The notes beneath the pieces were generated by a model. The model was not told the origin of the DNA and ran no database searches. It was given only the letters and a program-made list of their open reading frames with translations. Below, in pieces: positions 55,101 to 63,735 of a DNA stretch of 64,000 nucleotides. This DNA comes from Oceanirhabdus seepicola (GTDB lineage Bacteria; Bacillota; Clostridia; Clostridiales; Clostridiaceae): positions 248,001 through 312,000 of the forward strand of contig NZ_JAGSOJ010000003.1 in assembly GCF_023684385.1 (NCBI RefSeq), written 5' to 3'. How positions within the stretch are numbered: the stretch's first letter is position 1; each line of letters opens with the position of its first letter. Position numbers and translations under genes: made by a program.

Positions 55101-55735
55101 AAGTACTAAAAGAAAAAATATCTAGATTAGGTACAGTGAATCTTGGTGCTATTGAAGAATATAAAGAGGTTAAAGAAAAATTTGAATTTATGAGCACTCA
55201 GAGAGCTGACTTAATAGACTCAAAAGATGAGTTATTGAAGTTAATAGATGAAATGACAGATGAAATGAGAACGCTTTTTAAAGAAAATTTTGAAATAATG
55301 AGAAAAAACTTTGACGTAACATTCAAGGAACTATTTAAAGGTGGAAGTGCAGATTTAATACTTAGTGAAGGGGATGAACTGCAGGCAAACATTGAAATTA
55401 ATGTTCAACCACCAGGGAAAAAGCTTCAAAATATATCTTTAATGTCAGGTGGAGAAAAAGTATTATCTGCTATTGCACTGTTGTTTGCTATTCTTAAAAT
55501 GAAGCCAACTCCATTTTGTATTCTAGATGAAATAGAAGCTGCGTTGGATGACGCTAATGTTTTTAGGTATGCAGAGTTTTTAAAAAAATTCTCTGAAAAC
55601 ATTCAATTTATTGTTATTACTCATAGAAAAGGAACTATGCATATGAGTGACGTGATTTATGGGGTTACAATGGAAGAGAAGGGTGTTTCAAAAATACTGT
55701 CAATGGATTTAAATAATAATGCAATTCAGGTATAG
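52166..55735 (+). CDS. smc: chromosome segregation ATPase SMC
   Basis: SMC forms a ring with ScpA and ScpB and organises the chromosome. The 1189-residue product has Walker A in [24 protein letters not shown], two long coiled coils, a hinge (about residues 505-660, with [11 protein letters not shown] and GGSLTGGS), and a C-terminal [19 protein letters not shown] signature and Walker B [18 protein letters not shown] precedes the ATG. ftsY follows, the standard order. Confidence 0.97.
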   Translation: [1189 protein letters not shown]

Positions 55736-55751
55736 AGGATCCAGTACGAAA

Positions 55752-55794
55752 ATTAATTTATACATACACTTTAAACCTATGTATAAATTAATAT
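55752..55794. repeat. long AT-rich inverted repeat between smc and ftsY
   Basis: ATTAATTTATACATA and TATGTATAAATTAAT are exact reverse complements separated by 11-13 bases. It could be a hairpin that adjusts smc versus ftsY messenger levels. No T run follows, so it is not a standard terminator. Confidence 0.6.
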
Positions 55795-55830
55795 TTGAGT
55801 TGGAATCTCAGTATAGTTTGGAGGAAAAAT

Positions 55831-56742
55831 ATGTTTGGAAAATTATTTGGTAAACTTAAAAGTGGTTTAGAAAAAACAAGGGATTCTATTACTGATAAGG
55901 TTAATGAGGTATTAAAAATTGCCGTGACAATTGATGATGATCTTTACGAAGAACTTGAAGAAATCTTGGTTATGGCGGATATTGGTTTTGATACTACTGT
56001 AGATATCATTGATAGACTGAAAAAGAAAATTAAAGAAGAGAAGGTTAATGAACCTTCAGAAGTAAAACCCTGTTTAAGAAGAGTTATTATAGAGATGCTT
56101 GAAGAAGATACAGTGGAAATTGAAGAGGAATTTCCGAAGGTACTTTTAATTATTGGTATTAATGGTGCTGGGAAAACTACTTCAATTGGAAAGATTGCAA
56201 GTAGATATAAAGAAAGTGGAAAAAAAGTTCTTCTAGCAGCGGGAGATACATTTAGAGCAGCTGCAATTGATCAATTAGAAGTATGGGCAAACAGAGCAGA
56301 AGTAGATTTAGTTAAACATAAAGAAGGGGCAGATCCTGGTGCGGTTATATTTGACGCTATTTCTGCTGGGAAATCAAGAGGCTCTGATATATTAATATGT
56401 GATACAGCTGGAAGGTTGCATAATAAAAAGAATCTTATGAAGGAATTAGCTAAGATTAACAAAATTGTTGAAAGTGAATTTATTGGAGCGCAAAAAGAAA
56501 CATATCTTGTGTTAGATGCAACAACAGGTCAAAATGCCGTTTCGCAGGCAAAAGAATTTATGGAAACTAGCAAAATTGATGGTATAATACTTACGAAGTT
56601 AGATGGTACTGCCAAAGGTGGTATAGTTATATCAATAAAAAATACTTTGAATATTCCTGTAAAGTATATTGGAGTTGGAGAAGGGATAGAAGATTTACAA
56701 GAATTTGATGCATCAGAATTTGTTAACGCACTTTTTGATTAA
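55831..56742 (+). CDS. ftsY: signal recognition particle receptor FtsY
   Basis: FtsY docks ribosome-SRP complexes at the membrane. The 303 residues from the ATG at 55831 (GGAGG upstream) have a short amphipathic N-terminus without the long acidic A domain of enterics, then the N domain and G domain with IIGINGAGKTTSIGKIA, DTFRAAAIDQL, DTAGRLHNKKNLM and LTKLDGTAKGG. It ends FVNALFD, as is typical. A separate promoter follows for ylxM. Confidence 0.97.
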   Translation: MFGKLFGKLKSGLEKTRDSITDKVNEVLKIAVTIDDDLYEELEEILVMADIGFDTTVDIIDRLKKKIKEEKVNEPSEVKPCLRRVIIEMLEEDTVEIEEEFPKVLLIIGINGAGKTTSIGKIASRYKESGKKVLLAAGDTFRAAAIDQLEVWANRAEVDLVKHKEGADPGAVIFDAISAGKSRGSDILICDTAGRLHNKKNLMKELAKINKIVESEFIGAQKETYLVLDATTGQNAVSQAKEFMETSKIDGIILTKLDGTAKGGIVISIKNTLNIPVKYIGVGEGIEDLQEFDASEFVNALFD

Positions 56743-56768
56743 AAAAATAAGGTGTTAAGTAAAAATAC

Positions 56769-56797
56769 TTGACAGCAACATTTTAATCTGTTATTAT
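56769..56797 (+). promoter_or_regulatory. promoter of the ylxM-ffh operon
   Basis: A perfect TTGACA and TATTAT are spaced 17 bases apart, about 38 bases before the ylxM start. Confidence 0.75.
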
Positions 56798-56834
56798 TAA
56801 TATCGTTGTCAGGTTATTAAGTGTGGTGATAATT

Positions 56835-57188
56835 ATGGATAAGAGATTTGAGATTTCGTTTCTGTTGGATTGCTATGGTGCTTTATTAACAGAAAACCAA
56901 AAGAATGTGATAGAATTGTATTATAATGCTGATTTATCATTAGCGGAAATTGCAGAAAACACAGGGAAAAGTCGTCAAGCAGTTCATGATCTAATAAAGA
57001 GAAGTGAAAAAATCTTATATGATTATGAATCTAAATTATCTCATCTTAATAAAAAGTTATCGATGGACAAATTGACTGTTAAAGTAATTGATAGTATAGA
57101 GAATGTTACTAGTGATGATGAGATTAACAGAGAAAAGTTGCTGGATTGTTTGAATGATGTGTTGAAATTCTTAAATGAAATTTATTAG
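56835..57188 (+). CDS. ylxM: YlxM, SRP-associated helix-turn-helix protein
   Basis: YlxM modulates the SRP pathway in Gram-positives. The 117-residue protein has a sigma-4-like fold: [50 protein letters not shown] place the start at the ATG at 56835, with TGGTGAT ahead. It sits 11 bases before ffh. Confidence 0.92.
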   Translation: MDKRFEISFLLDCYGALLTENQKNVIELYYNADLSLAEIAENTGKSRQAVHDLIKRSEKILYDYESKLSHLNKKLSMDKLTVKVIDSIENVTSDDEINREKLLDCLNDVLKFLNEIY

Positions 57189-57199
57189 GAGGTTCCTAT

Positions 57200-58561
57200 A
57201 TGGCATTTGAAGGATTAGCGTCAAAATTACAAGAAGCTATGAAAAAGCTTAAGGGTAAAGGAAAATTAACTGAAAAAGATATAAAAATGGCCATGAGGGA
57301 AGTTAAACTAGCGCTTTTGGAAGCGGATGTTAATTTCAAAGTGGTAAAAAACTTTGTTAAGACTGTTGGCGAAAAATGCACCGGAAGTGAAGTAATGGAA
57401 AGTCTGACACCTGGGCAACAGGTAGTCAAGATTGTTAATGATGAACTTTCTTCTTTAATGGGTGATGAGAGTAAAGAAATTAATTTGAAAGCAAATGGCA
57501 TTTCAGTTATAATGCTAGTAGGTTTGCAGGGTGCAGGTAAAACAACAATGGGCGGTAAGCTCGCTACGCATCTTAGAAAGAATAATAAAAGACCTTTACT
57601 TGTTGCTTGTGATATATATAGACCAGCTGCGATTAAACAATTGCAAGTTGTAGGGAAATCTATAGATGTTCCTGTATTTAGTATGGGTGATAAAGTGAAT
57701 CCTGTAGATATCGCAAAAGCAGGAATAGAACATGCAAAAGCAAATGACAATAATGTTGTTATTATAGATACAGCTGGAAGACTTCATATTGATGAAGAAT
57801 TAATGCAAGAGCTTAAGGATGTAAAAGAATGTGTGGAGCCAGATGAAATTTTACTTGTTGTAGATTCTATGACTGGGCAAGATGCAGTAAATGTAGCTAC
57901 TACATTTGATGAGTTATTAAACATTGATGGTGTTGTACTTACAAAACTTGATGGTGATACTCGTGGAGGAGCTGCATTATCAATCAAAGCAATGACTGGA
58001 AAACCAATTAAGTTTGCAGGAATAGGAGAAAAACTTAATGACTTAGAGGTGTTCCATCCAGATAGAATGGCTTCAAGAATTCTAGGAATGGGAGATGTAT
58101 TGTCTCTTATTGAAAAAGCACAAAGTGCAATTGATGAGAAAGAAGCAGAGGAATTATCTAACAGAATGATGAATGAAGAATTCAATTTTGAGGATTACCT
58201 TTCTGCCATGAAACAGATGAAAAAATTAGGACCTTTAGGGAAAATCATGGAAATGGTTCCTGGTGCTAATAAATCAATGATGGGTGATTTAGATATGGAA
58301 GCTTCTGAAAAAGAAATGAATCGAGTTGAGGCAATGATTAATTCAATGACTGTTGCTGAAAGAAGAAATCCAAGTCTTATTAAGAACTCATCATCGAGAA
58401 AAAAGAGAATTGCAAGAGGTTCAGGTGTAAATGTCGCTGCAATTAACAAACTGCTAAAAGGATACGAACAATCAAAGAAAATGATGAAGCAGTTTAAAGG
58501 AATGAGCAAAGGTGTTGGAAAGAAAGCGTCAAAAGGTTTATTTGGGAAATTCCCATTTTAA
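57200..58561 (+). CDS. ffh: signal recognition particle protein Ffh
   Basis: Ffh binds 4.5S/6S-like SRP RNA and signal sequences. The 453 residues have the N domain, P-loop LVGLQGAGKTTMGGKLA, DIYRPAAIKQL, DTAGRLHIDEELM and LTKLDGDTRGGAALS, then the methionine-rich M domain with RIARGSGVNVAAINKLLKGY. It ends GLFGKFPF. AGGAGGTT precedes the ATG. Confidence 0.97.
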   Translation: MAFEGLASKLQEAMKKLKGKGKLTEKDIKMAMREVKLALLEADVNFKVVKNFVKTVGEKCTGSEVMESLTPGQQVVKIVNDELSSLMGDESKEINLKANGISVIMLVGLQGAGKTTMGGKLATHLRKNNKRPLLVACDIYRPAAIKQLQVVGKSIDVPVFSMGDKVNPVDIAKAGIEHAKANDNNVVIIDTAGRLHIDEELMQELKDVKECVEPDEILLVVDSMTGQDAVNVATTFDELLNIDGVVLTKLDGDTRGGAALSIKAMTGKPIKFAGIGEKLNDLEVFHPDRMASRILGMGDVLSLIEKAQSAIDEKEAEELSNRMMNEEFNFEDYLSAMKQMKKLGPLGKIMEMVPGANKSMMGDLDMEASEKEMNRVEAMINSMTVAERRNPSLIKNSSSRKKRIARGSGVNVAAINKLLKGYEQSKKMMKQFKGMSKGVGKKASKGLFGKFPF

Positions 58562-58596
58562 TATAAACAAATGAAGAATTTAAGGAGGTGAATATA

Positions 58597-58842
58597 ATGG
58601 CGGTTAAAATCAGACTAAAAAGAATAGGTGCTAAGAAAGCTCCTTTCTATAGAGTAGTAGTTGCAGATTCAAGAGCTCCTAGAGATGGAAGAAACATCGA
58701 AGAGATCGGGTACTATAACCCACTAACAGAACCTAAAACTATCAAAATTGATGAAGAAAAAGCAGCTAAGTGGTTAAGCAATGGTGCACAACCAACAGAA
58801 ACTGTTAAGAAATTATTTAACATAGTAGGAATCAACAAATAG
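58597..58842 (+). CDS. rpsP: ribosomal protein S16
   Basis: S16 is a 30S assembly protein. From the ATG at 58597 (AAGGAGGTGA upstream) it is 81 residues: [30 protein letters not shown] and [10 protein letters not shown] are typical. It lies between ffh and khpA, the conserved order. Confidence 0.98.
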   Translation: MAVKIRLKRIGAKKAPFYRVVVADSRAPRDGRNIEEIGYYNPLTEPKTIKIDEEKAAKWLSNGAQPTETVKKLFNIVGINK

Positions 58843-58871
58843 TATATAATGTTGAATGGAGGCGTATCTCG

Positions 58872-59099
58872 ATGAAAGAATTGCTAGAGGTAATAGCCAA
58901 ATCTCTTGTAGATAATCCAGAGATGGTTCAAGTTAATGAAATTTCTGGTGAACAATCCATAATTCTTGAGTTAAAAGTTGCTCAAGATGATATGGGTAAA
59001 GTAATAGGTAAGCAAGGAAGAATAGCTAAGGCTATTAGAACTGTTGTTAAAGCTTGCGCTATCAAAGAGAATAAGAGAGTAGTAGTTGAAATAATTTAA
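58872..59099 (+). CDS. khpA: KH-domain RNA-binding protein KhpA
   Basis: KhpA (YlqC) is a single KH domain that binds RNA with KhpB. The 75 residues contain the GxxG loop as GKQGRIAKAIRTVVKACA. GGAGGCG precedes the ATG. A strong terminator overlaps its stop, separating it from rimM. Confidence 0.94.
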   Translation: MKELLEVIAKSLVDNPEMVQVNEISGEQSIILELKVAQDDMGKVIGKQGRIAKAIRTVVKACAIKENKRVVVEII

Positions 59100-59126
59100 G
59101 AGTTAGGGTTTCCTAACTCTTATTTT
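59098..59126 (+). terminator. terminator after khpA
   Basis: AAGAGTTAGG pairs perfectly with CCTAACTCTT around GTTT, followed by ATTTTGTAT. Confidence 0.85.
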
Positions 59127-59238
59127 GTATAAATAAGTATATAATTTGCAAATAATATTGTACATATACAATTTAAGTACATTAACGTATATAAATATAT
59201 ATTTTTATATTAAAATTTAAACAAGGTTGAGGTGTGGT

Positions 59239-59742
59239 ATGAAGAATGAAACTTTAGTAATTGGTATGATAACGAAAGCTCATGGTATTAGAGGTGAGGT
59301 GAAGGTAATGCCACTTACTGACGATCTTAAGAGATTCAAAAAGCTTAAGACTGTTTTAATTGACGGTAAAGAAGTTGTAGTTGAAGGTGTGAAGCTTCAA
59401 AGTACTAAAGCTATTTTGAAACTAGAAGGTTTCAACAAAATTGAAGACACTGTAGTACTTAGAGATAAGTATATTTCTGTTAATAGAGAAGAGGCTGTGC
59501 AACTTGAAGAAGGTGAATATTATGTAGCTGACCTAATTGGGTGTATGGTATTTGATGAAAATGGTCTTCAGTTAGGGCAAATATATGATGTAATAAGTAC
59601 GGGAAGTAATGATGTTTATTGGGTTAAAGATGACAAAAAGAAAGATGTTTTAATTCCAGTATTAAAAGAAATTGTATTGAGTGTTGATATTGCTTCAGAA
59701 AAGATAATTATAAAGCCTATTAAAGAGTGGATGGATGAATGA
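59239..59742 (+). CDS. rimM: 16S rRNA processing protein RimM
   Basis: RimM assists 30S head assembly with S19. From the ATG at 59239 (GAGGTGTGG upstream) it is 167 residues. [22 protein letters not shown] begins the first domain, and a PRC-barrel domain with [11 protein letters not shown] and [15 protein letters not shown] follows. It overlaps trmD by four bases (ATGA). Confidence 0.95.
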   Translation: MKNETLVIGMITKAHGIRGEVKVMPLTDDLKRFKKLKTVLIDGKEVVVEGVKLQSTKAILKLEGFNKIEDTVVLRDKYISVNREEAVQLEEGEYYVADLIGCMVFDENGLQLGQIYDVISTGSNDVYWVKDDKKKDVLIPVLKEIVLSVDIASEKIIIKPIKEWMDE

Positions 59743-60467
59743 AGATAGATATTTTAACACTTTTTCCCGAGATGTTTGAAGTTTTTAATCATAGCATCAT
59801 GAAAAGGGCGCAGGAAAGTGGACGCTTGGAATTAAGTATTGTAAATATTAGAGATTACTCAGTAAATAAACATAGAAAAGCAGATGATTATCCTTATGGC
59901 GGAGGTGCCGGAATGGTTATGACTCCGCAGCCTATTGTTGACTGCATAAAGAACGTAAAAGAGAATAATAAAGGTAAAGTTATATTTTTAGGACCTAGAG
60001 GGGAAAGATTTAATCATGAGAAAGCTCAAGAACTTTCTCATGAAGAATCTTTGATATTCCTATGTGGTCACTATGAGGGTATAGATGAGAGAACAAGAAA
60101 ATATATAGATGAAGAAATTTCATTAGGTGACTTTATACTTACTGGAGGCGAAATGGCATGCCTACCAATTGTTGATAGTATAAGTAGATTAATTCCAGGA
60201 GTGCTAGGTAGTGAAGAAAGCTTTATGGATGAATCTTTTTACAATGGGTTATTGGAATACCCACAATACACTAGGCCGGCTGATTTTGAAGGTGATAAGG
60301 TTCCAGAGGTTTTATTATCAGGTCATCATGATAATATAAAGAAGTGGCGAAAAATAAAATCTTTAGAAATAACCAAAAGATATAGAAAAGATCTTTATGA
60401 TGAGTATATTTTGACTAAAGATGATATAAAATTGTTGAAAAATAAGAAAAAATACTTGAAAGATTAA
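59739..60467 (+). CDS. trmD: tRNA (guanine-37 N1)-methyltransferase TrmD
   Basis: TrmD methylates G37 of tRNAs and prevents frameshifts. The 242-residue SPOUT enzyme has [33 protein letters not shown], the SAM knot [13 protein letters not shown] and [11 protein letters not shown], and [21 protein letters not shown]. It is coupled to rimM by overlap. Confidence 0.97.
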   Translation: MKIDILTLFPEMFEVFNHSIMKRAQESGRLELSIVNIRDYSVNKHRKADDYPYGGGAGMVMTPQPIVDCIKNVKENNKGKVIFLGPRGERFNHEKAQELSHEESLIFLCGHYEGIDERTRKYIDEEISLGDFILTGGEMACLPIVDSISRLIPGVLGSEESFMDESFYNGLLEYPQYTRPADFEGDKVPEVLLSGHHDNIKKWRKIKSLEITKRYRKDLYDEYILTKDDIKLLKNKKKYLKD

Positions 60468-60487
60468 ATTTTATATGTTAATATAAT

Positions 60488-60556
60488 ACTTGTGCGATTT
60501 CAGGCGGTCCTCTGATAGAAATTCTGTTATAGAACGTCTAAATTTAAGAAGGAGGT
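60488..60556 (+). promoter_or_regulatory. probable L19 ribosomal leader
   Basis: The leader begins soon after a TATAAT at 60482 and contains AGGCGGTCCTCTG and TAGAACGTCT, whose ends pair (AGGCG with CGTCT, TCT with AGA). Position and motifs resemble the Firmicutes L19 leader, through which the protein is thought to regulate its own messenger. A covariance-model test was not possible. Confidence 0.5.
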
Positions 60557-60563
60557 TGTACAA

Positions 60564-60917
60564 ATGCAAGATATAATAAGAGCTATTGAAAAAGAACAAA
60601 TTAGAACTGATTTACCTGAGTTTCACGTTGGTGATACAATAAAAGTTCACGTAAGAATTACTGAAGGTAAAAAAGAAAGAATTCAAGTTTTTGAAGGTAC
60701 TGTAATTAAGAGACAAAACGGTGGAATTAGAGAAACTTTCACAGTAAGAAGAGTTGCTTATGGTACTGGAGTAGAGAGAACTTTCCCAGTTAACACACCT
60801 TTCATCGATAAGATTGATGTTGTAAGATTAGGTAAAGTAAGAAGAGCTAAGTTATTCTACTTAAGAGAAAGAGTAGGTAAAGCTGCTAAAGTTAAAGAGA
60901 AAATTGTAAGAAGATAA
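60564..60917 (+). CDS. rplS: ribosomal protein L19
   Basis: L19 bridges the two ribosomal subunits. The 117 residues have [51 protein letters not shown] and [29 protein letters not shown] precedes the ATG. It is preceded by a structured leader and followed by a strong terminator. Confidence 0.98.
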   Translation: MQDIIRAIEKEQIRTDLPEFHVGDTIKVHVRITEGKKERIQVFEGTVIKRQNGGIRETFTVRRVAYGTGVERTFPVNTPFIDKIDVVRLGKVRRAKLFYLRERVGKAAKVKEKIVRR

Positions 60918-60920
60918 TTT

Positions 60921-60950
60921 AAGAGGGGCTTTAGGCCCCTTTTTTTATTG
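60921..60950 (+). terminator. terminator after rplS
   Basis: AGGGGC pairs with GCCCCT through a TTTAG loop, followed by seven T residues. Confidence 0.85.
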
Positions 60951-61185
60951 TTTAGAAATTATAAGATATTGGTTGAAATTAGCACATTTAAACCTTGTAT
61001 ATCAAAATTATTGATGTTTGTATAAAACTGTGTTAGTATAATTCCTAACAATAAATAATAAAAGGGCACACTAAAAAAGAAGTGGAGAGTTGAAAAGAAA
61101 TGACATTTCACCATTCTCAACTTCTTTAAAAATGTTTTTAATTTTTTATATCAAAATATACACTTTTATAAGGAGTGAAGAAATT

Positions 61186-62058
61186 ATGCATGGAATAGAA
61201 AGCGTTAATACAATAGATAATATTAACTGGTATCCTGGGCATATGGCAAAAACCAAAAGAAAGATTAAAGAAGAACTAAAACTTGTAGATATTGTTATTG
61301 AGATTAGGGATGCAAGAATTGTTGAAGCTAGTAAGAATCCTGAAATTGATAAAATCTGCAAAGGTAAGCCAAGGGTAATACTATTAAATAAATACGACCT
61401 AGCGGAAGATAAAATAACCAATCAATGGGTAGAAAAATTAAAAGAAAATGATGTTGAGGTTGTATTAACAAATTGCGTTAAAGGATATGGCATGAATGAT
61501 ATAAAAAGAGCCATAGATAAATTAATGAAAGATAAAAGAGAGAGAATGGAGAAAAAAGGTGTATTAAACTTTGTTACAAGAGCAATGGTTGTAGGTATAC
61601 CAAATGTAGGTAAGTCTTCATTCATTAATAGAATGGCTAATGGAAAAAGAGCTAAGACTGGAGATAAACCAGGGGTAACTAGATCAAATCAATGGATAAA
61701 GACAACTTTAGGTATTGAGTTATTAGATACTCCGGGGGTGTTGTGGCCAAAGTTCAAAGATGAAATAGTTGGGCAAAATCTTGCCTTTACAGGGGCAATT
61801 AAAGATGAAATTCTAAATATCGAAGATTTAACATATAAATTGTTAGAAAGACTTGTTGTAGAATATCCAGAGAATCTTAAGGAAAGATATAAATTAGATT
61901 ACGTATCAGATGATCCTTTGGAAACAATGGAAGATATAGCAAGAAGAAGAGGTTGTCTTCTTAAAAAGAATGAGATTAATTACCATAGAGTATCAGTTAT
62001 ATTATTAGATGAATTTAGGGGAGGGAAAATTGGCAAAATCTCTATTGAGAAGCCATAA
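61186..62058 (+). CDS. ylqF: ribosome biogenesis GTPase YlqF (RbgA)
   Basis: YlqF drives a late step of 50S assembly. I start it at the ATG at 61186 (AAGGAGTG upstream); the frame stays open 96 bases further but with no site. The 290-residue circularly permuted GTPase has WYPGHMAKTKR, G4 LNKYDLA, then G1 GIPNVGKSSFINR, G2 GVTRSNQW and G3 DTPGVLWPK. It overlaps rnhB. Confidence 0.95.
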   Translation: MHGIESVNTIDNINWYPGHMAKTKRKIKEELKLVDIVIEIRDARIVEASKNPEIDKICKGKPRVILLNKYDLAEDKITNQWVEKLKENDVEVVLTNCVKGYGMNDIKRAIDKLMKDKRERMEKKGVLNFVTRAMVVGIPNVGKSSFINRMANGKRAKTGDKPGVTRSNQWIKTTLGIELLDTPGVLWPKFKDEIVGQNLAFTGAIKDEILNIEDLTYKLLERLVVEYPENLKERYKLDYVSDDPLETMEDIARRRGCLLKKNEINYHRVSVILLDEFRGGKIGKISIEKP

Positions 62059-62881
62059 ATATATGATTAAAGACATAGGGGCTCTAAAAGTTAAAGAAAT
62101 AAAAGATGTTGTAACAAAAGAAATAGACCATATGTATGTATCTAAAGATATAGTTAACGTAGAAAAATTAATTTCAATTTTATCTGAAGATGGGCGAAGT
62201 GCGGTAAAAGCTTTAAAAGTAAAGTGTGATAAAGAAATCACTAAACTGCAGAATGAGATTGAAAGAGTAAAAAAACTCTATGAATTTGATATAAATCATA
62301 ATAATGGGTTGATTATCGCTGGTGTTGATGAAGTTGGTAGGGGGCCATTAGCAGGACCTATAGTTGGAGCAGCTGTGGTTTTGGATTACAGTTCGTTGAA
62401 AGCAAATGACTTGATATTAGGAATAAATGACTCTAAGAAGATTAAAGAGAGTGAAAGAGAAAGGTTATTTGATCAGATAATAAAAGAATGTGTTGATTAT
62501 AAGATAGTAGGAATTGATAATCTGACTATTGATAATAATGGAATTTCTTGGTGTAATAATGAAATATTTAAGAATGCAATTCTGGGGCTAAATGTTAAGC
62601 CGGAAAAAGTTTTATGTGATGGGTATTGTATTAAGAATTTTAACGTAGAGAATGAAGCAGTAATTAAAGGTGATACCAAGAGTGCAGCTATTGCTTGTGC
62701 ATCTATTATAGCAAAAGTTTATAGAGATAGAATGATGAAAGAGTATTCAGAAAAGTATCCAGAATATGATTTTCATAATAATGTTGGGTATGGAACTCAG
62801 AAACATATTGAGGCATTAAGAGAACATGGGTATACAGATATACACAGAAAGTCATTCATAAAAAATCTTCTTAATTTATAG
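62030..62881 (+). CDS. rnhB: ribonuclease HII
   Basis: RNase HII removes ribonucleotides from DNA duplexes. I start it at TTG 62030, which has GGGGAGGG upstream inside ylqF, giving 283 residues; an in-frame ATG at 62009 lies before that site. The 70-residue N-terminal extension is typical of Firmicutes. The catalytic core has IAGVDEVGRGPLAGPIVGAAVVLD, the second acidic region near LCDGYC, and SIIAKVYRDRMM. Confidence 0.94.
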   Translation: MAKSLLRSHKYMIKDIGALKVKEIKDVVTKEIDHMYVSKDIVNVEKLISILSEDGRSAVKALKVKCDKEITKLQNEIERVKKLYEFDINHNNGLIIAGVDEVGRGPLAGPIVGAAVVLDYSSLKANDLILGINDSKKIKESERERLFDQIIKECVDYKIVGIDNLTIDNNGISWCNNEIFKNAILGLNVKPEKVLCDGYCIKNFNVENEAVIKGDTKSAAIACASIIAKVYRDRMMKEYSEKYPEYDFHNNVGYGTQKHIEALREHGYTDIHRKSFIKNLLNL

Positions 62882-62884
62882 ATT

Positions 62885-63048
62885 AAGGCACATGAAAATA
62901 AATAACAAGTCAAAGATGCGACGGATATTTTGTGATATGCGAAGAGTTGGGTTCTGCTGATAGTTGCGCTATCAGTGGGTTCCAAGGATGAAGTAGATCA
63001 CAAAATAGACTAGCATACTGACTAGTTATTTATTTGAATGTTCCTAAG
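62885..63048 (+). repeat. family B palindromic repeat, long copy B4
   Basis: Three nested inverted pairs are visible: outer AAATAAATAAC with GTTATTTATTT, middle TATTTTGTGAT with ATCACAAAATA, and inner CTGATAG with CTATCAG. The outer ends are AAGGCACATG and GAATGTTCCTA. It lies directly after rnhB, with no separate terminator. Confidence 0.85.
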
Positions 63049-63084
63049 ATATTATAATACAGTGTAATGTTAATATTTTTTTAA

Positions 63085-63116
63085 TAAAGGACTCCTATTT
63101 TGGGAGTTTTTTATTT
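63085..63116 (+). terminator. terminator-like hairpin
   Basis: GGACTCCTA pairs partly with TGGGAGT and is followed by TTTTTTATTTTT. It may end transcription that reads through repeat B4 from rnhB. Confidence 0.6.
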
Positions 63117-63118
63117 TT

Positions 63119-63182
63119 ATGCGATTTGATAATCGAAATCCATAGGGTGCCAGTCCCGAACATTGAAGTTTTGATGTAGCTG
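63119..63182 (+). other. possible 5' fragment of a group II intron
   Basis: The stretch starting ATGCGATTTGATAATCG and containing ATAGGGTGCCAGTCCCGAAC and TAGCTGTTATCC recalls the first bases and domain I of bacterial group II introns, which start GTGYG and often carry a GGGTGCAAGTCCC-like segment. No reverse transcriptase or domain V/VI is nearby. The resemblance is from memory and unverified. Confidence 0.3.
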
Positions 63183-63238
63183 TTATCCAAGGTGAGGAAT
63201 TCTTTTATTTAATTTAATAAAAAATTAACAATTTCACC

Positions 63239-63598
63239 CTACCAAGTTATATCTTTAATGTGATCTATAGAAGAATTAGTACCATTATTAACAACTTTTA
63301 TTAAATCAATACGAGCATTTTCATTTGGAAAAAATTTTTTAAGATATACAAAAGCAGAGCGCTTGATTCTATTCAATTGATATTTTGTAACAGGAGGATA
63401 GGTATCAAAATTATCAATAAACTTACTTTTTACTTCTATAAAACATATACACTCATTCAATTTATCCTTAGCAATAATATCAATCTCACCTAGATTGTGT
63501 CTATAATTAGTCTCTATTATTGTGTAATTGTTCGATTTAAGATATGAACTAACAATATTCTCATTCATACTCCCGAAAGTTTTTTTATAAGATTTCAT
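63239..63598 (-). CDS. yraN: YraN-family (UPF0102) nuclease-like protein
   Basis: The 119 residues have the family pattern of an endonuclease-like fold: GSMNENIVSSYLKSNNYTIIETNYRHNLGEIDIIAKDK and CFIEVKSKF, with the acidic residues and Glu-Val-Lys of a restriction-type active site. AAGGGAAC precedes the ATG. Elsewhere this gene sits between rnhB and comM on the same strand; here it is inverted and lies between two family B repeats. Confidence 0.88.
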   Translation of the reverse strand: MKSYKKTFGSMNENIVSSYLKSNNYTIIETNYRHNLGEIDIIAKDKLNECICFIEVKSKFIDNFDTYPPVTKYQLNRIKRSAFVYLKKFFPNENARIDLIKVVNNGTNSSIDHIKDITW

Positions 63599-63735
63599 TT
63601 TAAGTTCCCTTCTTCTCTGTTCTCTGTTATTTGTTTATATTAAGAGTATTGACAAAACCAAATTATAAAAACATATGTTTCAAAAAACGATTATAAAAAT
63701 AAACTTATTGTCAATAATTATGATTGAAATCATAA

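Noticed and set aside
57784..58185. Long open frames on the minus strand opposite ffh, smc and other genes
   Set aside because: They are antisense to strongly conserved genes, lack ribosome sites and have serine-rich, unbiased products typical of shadow frames.
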